Source: Desulfobacteraceae bacterium
GTDB taxonomy: Bacteria > Desulfobacterota > Desulfobacteria > Desulfobacterales > JAABRJ01
Assembly: GCA_011390985.1 (NCBI GenBank)
Contig: JAABRJ010000038.1
Span: 1-7,240 of the forward strand
Direction: 5' to 3'
DNA length: 7,240 nucleotides
This document shows, piece after piece, positions 1-6,391 of the stretch. A program made the translations under genes and the position numbers. Position 1 is the stretch's first letter; every line of letters starts with the position of its first letter. The notes under the pieces are model-generated. The model saw nothing but the letters and a program-made list of their open reading frames with translations, was not told the DNA's origin and searched no databases.

Positions 1-337
1 GGCCGTGCCGATCTTCGGGATCGCGGAGCAAGGCCTGGGCGGCTACCTCAAGTCCTATATGAAGCCGACGTTCATCATGCTGCCGTTTAATATCATCAGC
101 GAGGTTTCACGCACACTGGCCCTGGCCGTTCGGTTGTTCGGCAACATGATGAGCGGGGCGATGATTGTCGGCATCCTGCTCACGATTACGCCCTTCATTT
201 TCCCGATCATCATGACGGCTATCGGTCTGCTCACCGGCATGGTGCAGGCTTACATCTTTTTTATCCTGGCCACGGTTTACATCGCGGCCGCCACGCGCGT
301 CCGCAAGAACAGGCCTGAACCCGATGCAGAACACTGA
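1..337 (+). CDS. atpB: N-type ATPase subunit a, C-terminal part (5' truncated by window edge)
   Basis: This is the C-terminal half of the membrane stator subunit a, which forms the two half-channels feeding ions to the c-ring. The frame is open to the left edge, so the GTG at position 5 is an internal Val codon, not a start. The family signature RLFGNM is clear: the essential Arg is encoded at 131-133 and the Asn of this motif at 143-145. The last helix carries the conserved Gln (245-247) in VQAYIF, followed by a basic tail. At the position of E. coli E219 there is Ala (158-160), and at the position of H245 there is Gly (224-226), so the usual polar pair of H+-type a subunits is absent. The gene stops 31 nt before atpE. 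Membership in the N-type rather than the F-type family is inferred from the operon. Identification as subunit a is secure. Confidence 0.95.
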   Translation, partial: AVPIFGIAEQGLGGYLKSYMKPTFIMLPFNIISEVSRTLALAVRLFGNMMSGAMIVGILLTITPFIFPIIMTAIGLLTGMVQAYIFFILATVYIAAATRVRKNRPEPDAEH

Positions 338-368
338 AACGTGAAAACCTACCAAAAAAGGAGACACC

Positions 369-650
369 ATGGATAGCATGACGATTATCGCGGTGATATC
401 CATTGCCACTGCCGGCATCACCATGGCGTTTGGCACGATGGGCCCGGCGCTGGGGGAGGGCAAGGCGGTCTCGACCGCGCTCAGTTCACTGGCTCAGCAG
501 CCCGACGCCTCCGCCACCATCACCCGGACCTTGTTCGTGGGGTTGGCAATGATCGAGTCCACGGCCATCTACTGCTTCGTGGTCACGATGATTCTCATCT
601 TCGCCAACCCGTTCTGGAACCACGTCATCGCCCAAGCCACAGGAAACTAA
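369..650 (+). CDS. atpE: N-type ATPase subunit c (ion-binding rotor ring, two-carboxylate type)
   Basis: This 93-residue hairpin of two membrane helices (about 5-40 and 52-82) forms the rotating c-ring. The ion-binding Glu63 sits in helix 2 within IESTAIY, so Glu63, Ser64, Thr65 and Tyr68 line up with E65, S66, T67 and Y70 of the Na+-binding Ilyobacter tartaricus c subunit. In helix 1, Glu30 (GEG) takes the place of the Q32 ligand, giving a second carboxylate as in the Fusobacterium nucleatum ring. The polar loop reads QQPD rather than the usual RQPD. The helix-1 glycine repeat is reduced to T-x-G-x-A-x-G-x-G (residues 23-31), which may alter ring size. The start is supported by AAGGAG at 358-363, 5 nt upstream. 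Na+ coupling is suggested by the ligands but not proven, because the Burkholderia pseudomallei N-type ring has been reported as H+-specific with 17 subunits. Confidence 0.97.
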   Translation: MDSMTIIAVISIATAGITMAFGTMGPALGEGKAVSTALSSLAQQPDASATITRTLFVGLAMIESTAIYCFVVTMILIFANPFWNHVIAQATGN

Positions 651-654
651 CCCG

Positions 655-1491
655 ATGCTGATCGATTGGTTCACCATCGTTGCGCAGGTGCTCAACTTCC
701 TCATTCTGGTGTGGTTGATGAAGCGCTTTCTGTACAAGCCCATCCTTCATGCCATCGACGAGCGGGAGAAGCGGATCGCGGCGGAACTGGCGGAGGCCCG
801 GACGCAAAAAGCCGAAGCCCGAAAGGAGCGCGACACGTTCAAGCAAAAAAACGAGGCCTTCGACCGGCAGCGCAGCGCCCTTTTGAGCAAAGCGACGGAC
901 GAGGCGCAGGTCGAACGCCGGCGGCTCCTCGACGAAGCGCGGCAGGCGGCCGACGCCTTGCGCGCCAAGCGCCAGGAAACGCTGATAAACGACGCCCATA
1001 ACCTGAATCAAGCCATCATGCGCCGGGCCCGCCGGGAAGTGTTCGCCATTGCCCGCAAGGCGCTGATGGATCTGGCCGCGACAAGTCTGGAGGAGCGCCT
1101 GGGCGAGGTGTTCACCCGCCGCTTGCGAGAGTTGGACAGCCAGGCAAAAGCGAACCTTGCCGAGGCTTTTGAGACCGCTGCCGCGCCCGTGCTTGTGCGC
1201 AGCGCCTTTGATCTGCCCGCGGCGCAACGCACGGCGATCCAAACTGCCCTCAACGAAACCTTCGCGGCTGAAATCCCCGTCCGGTTCAAGACCGCGCCGG
1301 AGGTGATCAGCGGCATCGAGCTCACAACCAATGGCCAAAAGGTGGCATGGAGTATTGCGGATTACCTTGCGTCACTGGAAAAGGGCGTCGCTGAGCTTCT
1401 GACACCCAAGGACACGCCCGAGGCCAAAGCAGCGACAGAATCCGAGGTGCCTGGACCCGCGACTCAAGGAGCCGGTGCAGATGGAACCTGA
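655..1491 (+). CDS. atpF: N-type ATPase subunit b with C-terminal delta-like domain (b-delta fusion)
   Basis: This is the peripheral stalk subunit, 278 aa against about 155-165 for ordinary bacterial b. Residues about 5-26 form the single membrane helix (WFTIVAQVLNFLILVWLMKR). A long charged coiled coil rich in Ala, Glu, Arg and Lys follows to about 130, then a helical linker. From about 178 to 250 the sequence resembles the C-terminal domain of the separate delta subunit (OSCP): a VRSAFDLP start, a helix with AIQTALNETF, a strand with VRFKTAPEVISGIEL, and a closing helix WSIADYLASLE. The last 30 residues are a low-complexity Ala/Glu/Pro/Gly tail. The fusion explains why no atpH lies before atpA. 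The start follows atpE by 4 nt, with AGGA at 641-644 inside the atpE end. The gene end overlaps atpA by 11 nt. A fused or elongated b is expected for N-ATPases. Confidence 0.93.
   Translation: MLIDWFTIVAQVLNFLILVWLMKRFLYKPILHAIDEREKRIAAELAEARTQKAEARKERDTFKQKNEAFDRQRSALLSKATDEAQVERRRLLDEARQAADALRAKRQETLINDAHNLNQAIMRRARREVFAIARKALMDLAATSLEERLGEVFTRRLRELDSQAKANLAEAFETAAAPVLVRSAFDLPAAQRTAIQTALNETFAAEIPVRFKTAPEVISGIELTTNGQKVAWSIADYLASLEKGVAELLTPKDTPEAKAATESEVPGPATQGAGADGT
1466..1471 (+). promoter_or_regulatory. Ribosome-binding site deciding the atpA start
   Basis: AAGGAG lies 9 nt before the ATG at 1481 but only 3 nt before the in-frame GTG at 1475. This favours the ATG and a product of 522 aa. 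The site lies inside the atpF coding sequence, consistent with coupled translation of the two genes. Confidence 0.7.
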
Positions 1492-3049
1492 GTGTCTTCA
1501 GGAGGTGCTCGACGGCCTGTTTGCCGAAATAAGCCGGGCGCGGGAAGCGTTCACGCCGCGCCTCGCCCCACGGGAGGTGGGCACCATCACCAGCGTCGCC
1601 ACCGGCATCGCCAAGGTGGCGGGGCTTCCCGGCGTGGGCTTTGATGAATTGGTGACCTTTCCCGGCGAGGTGCCCGGCATTGCCTTCAACGTGGATGCGG
1701 ATGAAATCGGGGTCGTGCTGCTGGGCGAATACTGGCATCTGCACACCGGCGATGAAGTCCAGCGGACGGGCCGGGTCATGGACGTGGCCGTGGGAGACGG
1801 ATTGCTGGGGCGCGTCATCGACCCGGTTGGCCGACCGCTGGATGGCAGCGGGCCGGTGGTCGCAAGCCGGCGTCTGCCCGTCGAGCGCCCCGCCGCGGCC
1901 ATCATGGATCGCGCACCCGTCACGGCGCCGCTCCAAACCGGCCTCAAAGTCATCGATGCCCTCATTCCCGTCGGGCGCGGCCAGCGCGAACTGATTCTCG
2001 GCGACCGCCAGACGGGCAAGACCGCCATTGCCATCGACACCATCCTGAATCAGCGCGGCAAGGACGTCCTGTGTGTCTATTGCGCCATCGGTCAGCGCGC
2101 GGCCGGCGTCGCCAAGACCGTGGCCACCCTGCGGGAAAAGGGTGCGATGGATTACACCGTCATCGTCGTGACCGAGGGCAACGACCCGCCGGGGCTCGCC
2201 TACATCGCCCCATACGCCGCCACCAGCATCGCGGAGGCTTTCATGGAGGCCGGCCGGGATGTCTTGATCGTTTACGACGATCTGACCCACCACGCGCGCT
2301 CCTACCGCGAACTGTCTCTGTTGCTGCGCCGTCCGCCCGGTCGCGAAGCGTTTCCCGGTGATATCTTCTACATCCACTCGCGTCTGCTGGAGCGTGCGAC
2401 GCACCTGCGCCCGGAACTCGGCGGCGGTTCGCTCACCGCGCTGCCCATCATCGAAACCGAAGCGCAAAATATTTCCGCCTATATCCCGACCAACCTGATC
2501 TCCATCACCGATGGGCAGATCTACCTCTCGCCGTCGCTGTTCGAACTGGGCGTGCTGCCGGCGGTGGATGTCGGCAAATCCGTTTCGCGTGTCGGCGGCA
2601 AGGCGCAGCGCGCGGCGTACCGGGCGGTGGCCGGCGACCTCAAGCTGGCCTACGCGCAGTTCGAGGAACTCGAAACCTTTTCCCGGTTCGGCGCCCGCCT
2701 GGATGAAGACACCCGCAAAATCATCGACCATGGGCGGCGAATCCGCGCCTGCCTCAAGCAGTCGGAATCCGCCCCGGTCTCCCTGCCCGCCCAAATCACC
2801 GTGCTGCTGGCGCTGACCGCGGACCTCTTCGACGACGTTCCGCTGGACCGCATGACGGCCGCCGAGCAGGCCGTGCGCAAGGCGGCGGCGCAGATCCCGG
2901 CAAAGATCCGCGAGCGATTGGAGACTGCCGACCAGTTGAGCGCTGAGGACCGCGAAACGATCCTCAAAATCGCCCGCCAGGCCCTCGAAGCGTTCGTGCC
3001 CGTAGCGAGCCCCATCTCTGAGCCGGAACCGAAACACCCGGAGGCGTGA
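1481..3049 (+). CDS. atpA: N-type ATPase subunit alpha (non-catalytic nucleotide-binding subunit)
   Basis: Alpha alternates with beta in the soluble hexameric head. The 522-residue protein has a beta-barrel N-domain (to about 95) and a central P-loop domain with GDRQTGKT at 174-181. The Gln in this loop is the alpha hallmark. Walker B is VLIVYDD ending at Asp266-Asp267, followed by the strongly conserved SLLLRRPPGREAFPGD stretch. SVSRVGG carries the Arg (R370) that reaches into the neighbouring beta catalytic site. The C-terminal helical domain ends in a short Pro/Glu-rich tail. A catalytic beta is excluded by the GDRQTGKT P-loop and the SVSRVGG motif. The ATG at 1481 is preferred because its RBS spacing is better than that of the GTG at 1475. 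The gene overlaps atpF by 11 nt, and its TGA shares one base with the atpG start. The absence of a delta gene upstream supports the N-type assignment. Confidence 0.96.
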   Translation: MEPECLQEVLDGLFAEISRAREAFTPRLAPREVGTITSVATGIAKVAGLPGVGFDELVTFPGEVPGIAFNVDADEIGVVLLGEYWHLHTGDEVQRTGRVMDVAVGDGLLGRVIDPVGRPLDGSGPVVASRRLPVERPAAAIMDRAPVTAPLQTGLKVIDALIPVGRGQRELILGDRQTGKTAIAIDTILNQRGKDVLCVYCAIGQRAAGVAKTVATLREKGAMDYTVIVVTEGNDPPGLAYIAPYAATSIAEAFMEAGRDVLIVYDDLTHHARSYRELSLLLRRPPGREAFPGDIFYIHSRLLERATHLRPELGGGSLTALPIIETEAQNISAYIPTNLISITDGQIYLSPSLFELGVLPAVDVGKSVSRVGGKAQRAAYRAVAGDLKLAYAQFEELETFSRFGARLDEDTRKIIDHGRRIRACLKQSESAPVSLPAQITVLLALTADLFDDVPLDRMTAAEQAVRKAAAQIPAKIRERLETADQLSAEDRETILKIARQALEAFVPVASPISEPEPKHPEA

Positions 3050-3942
3050 TGAGCGACACCACCGCCAGCCTGCGCCGCAAGATCAACAGCGCCGGAGATC
3101 TGCAATCCGTCGTGCGCACCATGAAGGCCGTGGCCGCCTCGAGCGTCGGGCAATACGAGAAATCGGTGGCCGCCTTGGCGGACTACTACCGCACGGTGGA
3201 ACTGGGCTTGGGCGTATGCTTCCGGCAAAGCGGTCGGCTGCCCTCGGTCGCAGAACAGAAGAGGCCAGCAGCTGCAGGTGCGATCGGCGCGGTGGTGTTC
3301 GGATCGGACCAGGGCCTGGTGGGGCAGTTCAATGATGTGGTGGCCGATTATGCGGTCAAGACGCTGGCGGGCCTGCCGGCCGCTTCAGAGGTCTGGGCCG
3401 TCGGTGAGCGGGTTCATGCGCGCCTCGCGGACGCGGGGCTGCACCTGATGGGACGCTTCAGCGTGCCGAACTCCGTCAAGGCCATCATCCCGCTGATCGG
3501 GGAGGTTCTCCTGGAGAGCGAGGCGCGCCGCAGCCGGGGGGAAATCACCGAACTGCACCTCTTTTACAACCGCCCGGCGTCCGGGTCGGTTTACACGCCC
3601 GTCGGTCAGCGGCTGCTGCCGATGGACGAAAACTGGCGACGCAAGCTGGCCGAGATTCCCTGGCCGACGAAAAACCTGCCCGAGGTCATGGGGGGCGGCA
3701 GCGCGATCCTGGGGGCGCTCATCCGCGAATATCTCTTCGTCTCGCTCTTCCGGGCGTGCGCCGAATCCCTCGCGAGCGAGAACGCGAGCCGCCTGGCGGC
3801 GATGCAACGCGCCGACAAAAACATCGATGAACTGCTGGATAACCTCAACGGGACATTCCATCGTTTGCGCCAGAGCGGCATCGACGAGGAACTCTTCGAC
3901 GTCATTTCCGGCTTCGAAGCGCTGAGTGCAGAGGAGAAATGA
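3049..3942 (+). CDS. atpG: N-type ATPase subunit gamma (central rotor stalk)
   Basis: Gamma is the rotating shaft that couples the c-ring to the alpha/beta head. Of its 297 aa, residues 1-55 form the N-terminal helix with the family pattern SLRRKINSAGDLQSVVRTMKAVAA. A central Rossmann-like domain follows, with FGSDQGLVGQFND (from residue 84) matching the SDRGLCGGLN motif of F-type gamma. The last 60 residues form the C-terminal helix of the coiled coil (ASENASRLAAMQRADKNIDELLDNLN), with IDEELFDVISG near the end. The ATG at 3049 overlaps the atpA stop as TGATG, with GGAGG at 3040-3044 four nt upstream. The in-frame GTG at 3046 would be too close to that site. No beta or epsilon gene follows, unlike F-type operons. 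This is therefore probably the last gene of the ATPase operon. Confidence 0.94.
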   Translation: MSDTTASLRRKINSAGDLQSVVRTMKAVAASSVGQYEKSVAALADYYRTVELGLGVCFRQSGRLPSVAEQKRPAAAGAIGAVVFGSDQGLVGQFNDVVADYAVKTLAGLPAASEVWAVGERVHARLADAGLHLMGRFSVPNSVKAIIPLIGEVLLESEARRSRGEITELHLFYNRPASGSVYTPVGQRLLPMDENWRRKLAEIPWPTKNLPEVMGGGSAILGALIREYLFVSLFRACAESLASENASRLAAMQRADKNIDELLDNLNGTFHRLRQSGIDEELFDVISGFEALSAEEK

Positions 3943-3990
3943 CGCCAAGTGGCATAACCGCAGGCCCCGGCGGGTTTGAGCTGTGTTGCA

Positions 3991-4013
3991 CTATTGTTCA
4001 CCACCCGCTGCGC
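3991..4013 (+). repeat. Short intergenic repeat, copy 1
   Basis: CTATT-GTT-CACC followed by ACCCGCTGCGC matches the sequence just after pfkB (6392-6411). The shared core TTCACC(A/G)CCCGCTGCGC is 17 nt with one mismatch, and CTATT precedes both copies. This copy starts 48 nt after the atpG stop and runs on into GAGACGCAGAGAACGC, which is not shared with copy 2. The intergenic placement after a gene end suggests a dispersed, probably genome-wide, repeat, but only two copies are visible. Confidence 0.45.
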
Positions 4014-4085
4014 TCGAGACGCAGAGAACGCTGGGGCAAAAGTATCTTTTTCCCCCGTTGGCGGGAAAGCCGCGGCCATCTAAGG

Positions 4086-4103
4086 CGCATGCGAAATTTC
4101 GAA
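4086..4103. repeat. Chain of overlapping short palindromes
   Basis: CGCATGCG (4086-4093), CGAAATTTCG (4092-4101) and TTCGAA (4098-4103) are perfect palindromes that overlap end to end in the spacer between atpG and gap. They could be a protein-binding site for regulation of gap or part of a repetitive intergenic element. No factor can be named, and short palindromes also arise by chance. Confidence 0.3.
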
Positions 4104-4164
4104 TAAGCGACCCGGCAGTCCAGGCAAATGGAAGGCCTTTTACTTTTCTTGACCTTGTTCCCTG

Positions 4165-4182
4165 AATGGCTGCCATTTTTTT
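4165..4182 (+). terminator. Weak hairpin plus T-run upstream of gap (possible terminator or attenuator)
   Basis: AATGGCTGCCATT is a perfect 13-nt palindrome (5-bp stem, CTG loop) followed directly by more Ts, seven in a row at 4176-4182. It lies 223 nt after atpG and 24 nt before the gap start codon. The stem has only two GC pairs, so it would be a weak intrinsic terminator. It could instead be an operator or a leader hairpin of gap. No stronger terminator is visible in the atpG-gap spacer. Confidence 0.3.
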
Positions 4183-4193
4183 AACATTTCGCT

Positions 4194-4202
4194 AAAGGAG
4201 GA
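4194..4202 (+). promoter_or_regulatory. Near-consensus ribosome-binding site of gap
   Basis: AAAGGAGGA is close to a full complement of the 16S 3' end and sits just before the ATG at 4206, with 4 nt between AGGAGG and the start. It is the strongest ribosome-binding site in the window, suggesting high translation of gap. Confidence 0.75.
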
Positions 4203-4205
4203 CGT

Positions 4206-5243
4206 ATGAGCAGACAAGAAGTCATCCGGGTGGGAATCAATGGGTTTGGTCGAATCGGGCGGTCGGTTTTCAAACAATTGCTGCAGCGGGAAAAATGTCA
4301 GGTGGTCGGAATCAATGATCTGGCCAGCCTTGAAGACCTCGCCTATCTTCTCAAGTATGATTCGGTCCACGGTTGGTATTCCATGAAGGTCGCCGTGCAG
4401 GAAAGCGCCATCCAGGTGGACCACCAAACGATTCCTTTCTTTTCGAGCCCGGACCCGAAAGCGATTCCGTGGCAGGAGACGGGGGCGGATATCATCATCG
4501 AATGCAGCGGCGCCCTCCGCAGCCGCTCAAAGGCTGCGGGCCACCTGGAAGCGGGGGCAAAAGGCGTGATCATTTCCGCCCCCTCCGACGATGCCGACGC
4601 AATGATCGTTCTGGGCGTCAACGAGGAGATATACCGCCCGGAATCCCATAAGATCGTCTCCATGGCCTCCTGCACAACGAACTGTTTGGCCCCGGTGGCC
4701 AAGGTGCTTCACGAATCCTTCGGTGTGGAGTTCATCATGTTCACCACGGTTCATGCGTACACATCGAGCCAGTCGTTGATGGACATGCCGGTGCGCCATC
4801 GCCGCCGCGGCCGGGCGGCCGCCCTGTCGATCATCCCGACCACCACCGGGGCGGCCAAAGCCGCCGAAAAGGTCCTGCCGCAGTTGAAGGGTAAGATGAC
4901 CGGCATGGCCATGCGGGTTCCCGTTCCCGACGGCTCGATCACCGACATGATGGTTTCCCTGGGAAAAGACGTGACTGCCGAAAAGGTCAACGCCGCCTTG
5001 CGGGAGGCATCGGAGCGGCCCCCCCTGCAAGGGATCCTGCGGGTGACGGACGAGGCATTGGTCTCCCAGGATATCATCGGCGATCCCCACTCATCCACCG
5101 TCGATGCACTGAGTACCGTGGTTCTGAAAGATAGAATCGTTAAAATCCTCGCATGGTACGACAACGAATGGGGGTACTCCGCCCGCCTCGTTGATTTTGC
5201 CGAGCTCATGGCCGCCAAGGGTTTGTTGGTGGAAAAGGCGTGA
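4206..5243 (+). CDS. gap: Glyceraldehyde-3-phosphate dehydrogenase, type I (NAD-preferring by sequence)
   Basis: This cytoplasmic enzyme oxidises and phosphorylates glyceraldehyde 3-phosphate to 1,3-bisphosphoglycerate in glycolysis, and runs in reverse in gluconeogenesis. The 345-residue length is normal. The N-terminal Rossmann fold shows INGFGRIGR (11-19), and INDL carries Asp38, the residue associated with NAD rather than NADP preference. The catalytic Cys156 lies in ASCTTNC and the catalytic His183 in TTVHAYT. The Pro of MDMP, also linked to NAD preference, is retained. IIPTTTGAAKA, AMRVPVP and WYDNEWGYS are typical. One oddity is TSSQ where most members have TNDQ, so the phosphate-site Asp (D181 in Geobacillus numbering) is Ser188. 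Another is an Arg-rich HRRRGR stretch. Erythrose-4-phosphate dehydrogenase is a less likely alternative. It has its own strong ribosome-binding site, and a 195-nt spacer separates it from pfkB. Confidence 0.95.
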   Translation: MSRQEVIRVGINGFGRIGRSVFKQLLQREKCQVVGINDLASLEDLAYLLKYDSVHGWYSMKVAVQESAIQVDHQTIPFFSSPDPKAIPWQETGADIIIECSGALRSRSKAAGHLEAGAKGVIISAPSDDADAMIVLGVNEEIYRPESHKIVSMASCTTNCLAPVAKVLHESFGVEFIMFTTVHAYTSSQSLMDMPVRHRRRGRAAALSIIPTTTGAAKAAEKVLPQLKGKMTGMAMRVPVPDGSITDMMVSLGKDVTAEKVNAALREASERPPLQGILRVTDEALVSQDIIGDPHSSTVDALSTVVLKDRIVKILAWYDNEWGYSARLVDFAELMAAKGLLVEKA

Positions 5244-5327
5244 GATGCCGGTTGGCGCAATTCGATCGGGTGCCGGATGTGTTTGGCCAGCACGCCATCT
5301 GTTTATCGCCGAGAATAGCCGGAATCT

Positions 5328-5349
5328 GATATTCACCGCGGAAAATATC
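5328..5349. promoter_or_regulatory. Inverted repeat upstream of pfkB (possible operator)
   Basis: GATATT (5328-5333) and AATATC (5344-5349) form a perfect 6-bp inverted repeat separated by 10 nt, in the 195-nt spacer between gap and pfkB. A related GATATCC occurs at 5382-5388. The 16-nt centre-to-centre spacing would suit a dimeric regulator, but nothing identifies one. The rest of the spacer shows no clear terminator, promoter or small gene. Confidence 0.25.
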
Positions 5350-5438
5350 GCGTCCGCCACCCGGGGGGAATCCGAAAATGTGATATCCGGGAAGCGAACA
5401 GGGGCCGCGGCCGTGGGCTTCTTCAGGAAGGGAGTTTT

Positions 5439-6374
5439 ATGAAAACCATCGTCACCATGGCCTTGAACCCGGCGATCGACAAGAGTTCAAGTGTTGCGCA
5501 TGTCGTGGCCGAGCGCAAGCTGTACTGCAAACCCCCGCGTTTCGAGCCCGGCGGAGGCGGGGTGAATGTCTCCCGAGCCATCAAAAAACTGGGCGGGGAA
5601 TCCATCCTCCTTTATCCTGCAGGGGGGCTGGCCGGGGAGAGGCTTAAGGAACTCCTGGATCAGGAAGGCCTGGACCATCGGCCGTTTCCAATTGAGGGGC
5701 TGATCCGGGAGAGTCTTGTCATCCTGGAGGAATCCACCGGCCAGCAGTATCGTTTTGGCATGCCGGGGCCTGAGCTTCAGGAAAAAGAATGGGAACAATT
5801 TCTTCAGGAACTGTCGGCCATTGACCCTTCACCGGATTATCTGGTGGCCAGCGGGAGCCTGCCGCCGGGCGTGCCCGCCGACTTTTATGCGCGGGTGGCG
5901 CGCATCGGAAAGGACAGGGGAGCAAAAACGATCATCGACGTTGCGGGTGAGCCCCTGGAGCAGGCCCTCAAGCAGGGCGTGTATCTGATCAAGCCCAATG
6001 TCGGCGAATTCAGGAAGTTGGTTGGGAAGAACATCAAAGAGAAATCACAGATCAGGGCAGAAGCCCAGAAAATAGTTAGGAGCGGCCGCTGCGAGGTGCT
6101 GGTCATCTCGCTTGGCGCGGCAGGCGCCTTGATGGTTTCAGCGCAGTTCACCGAACACATCCTACCGCCGACCGTGCCGATTGTCAGCAAGGTCGGGGCC
6201 GGGGACAGCATGGTGGCCGGCATCGTCTTGAGCCTTGCCCGGGGCAAGCCGCTCAGGGAGTCCGTCCTGTTCGGCGTGGCAGCCGGCACGGCAGCCGTCA
6301 TGACGCCGGGAACCGAGTTGTGCCGGAGGGAGGATGCCGAGAGGTTGTTTGAAAACATGGTTTCAGGGTACTGA
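5439..6374 (+). CDS. pfkB: 6-phosphofructokinase II (PfkB/ribokinase family)
   Basis: This enzyme phosphorylates fructose 6-phosphate to fructose 1,6-bisphosphate with ATP, committing sugar to glycolysis. The 311-residue protein aligns with E. coli Pfk-2 almost without gaps in the parts compared. Asp14, Lys27, Arg90 and Arg105 fall at the same numbers as the E. coli residues. FEPGGGGVNVSRAI (35-48) is the family's first signature, SGSLPPGVP follows in the middle, the NxxE motif is Asn187 to Glu190, and GAGDS carries the catalytic base Asp256. The FEPGGGG form and the retained residues favour Pfk-2 over 1-phosphofructokinase (FruK), which usually shows a GGKG-type motif here. A tagatose-6-phosphate or other hexose-phosphate kinase role cannot be excluded. 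The start is set by AGGAAGGGAG ending 4 nt before the ATG. It lies 195 nt downstream of gap, same strand, possibly co-transcribed with it. Confidence 0.92.
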   Translation: MKTIVTMALNPAIDKSSSVAHVVAERKLYCKPPRFEPGGGGVNVSRAIKKLGGESILLYPAGGLAGERLKELLDQEGLDHRPFPIEGLIRESLVILEESTGQQYRFGMPGPELQEKEWEQFLQELSAIDPSPDYLVASGSLPPGVPADFYARVARIGKDRGAKTIIDVAGEPLEQALKQGVYLIKPNVGEFRKLVGKNIKEKSQIRAEAQKIVRSGRCEVLVISLGAAGALMVSAQFTEHILPPTVPIVSKVGAGDSMVAGIVLSLARGKPLRESVLFGVAAGTAAVMTPGTELCRREDAERLFENMVSGY

Positions 6375-6391
6375 TGCATACCGTCTATCAT

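Noticed and set aside
1481..1491. Frameshift or error at the atpF/atpA overlap
   Set aside because: Both frames are intact and an 11-nt overlap with an internal ribosome-binding site is normal for coupled genes.
1322..3037. 571-codon open frame on the minus strand opposite atpA
   Set aside because: It mirrors the highly conserved atpA gene in GC-rich sequence, has a low-complexity composition and resembles no known protein. It is a shadow frame.
3983..4165. 60-aa frame in the atpG-gap spacer
   Set aside because: It runs through the repeat and palindromes, has no ribosome-binding site and has an unlikely composition.
4149..4179. Possible promoter for gap: TTGACC with CATTTT 19 nt downstream
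   Set aside because: The -10 match is poor and the spacing is long, and the -10 would lie inside the hairpin. It is too weak to annotate.
5330..5339. Third copy of the intergenic repeat (TATTCACCGC)
   Set aside because: Only 10 nt match and the flanks differ. It is explained as well by chance.
5439..6374. 1-phosphofructokinase (FruK) as the product
   Set aside because: The FEPGGGG signature and the one-to-one match of key positions with E. coli Pfk-2 favour 6-phosphofructokinase, and no fructose PTS genes are adjacent.
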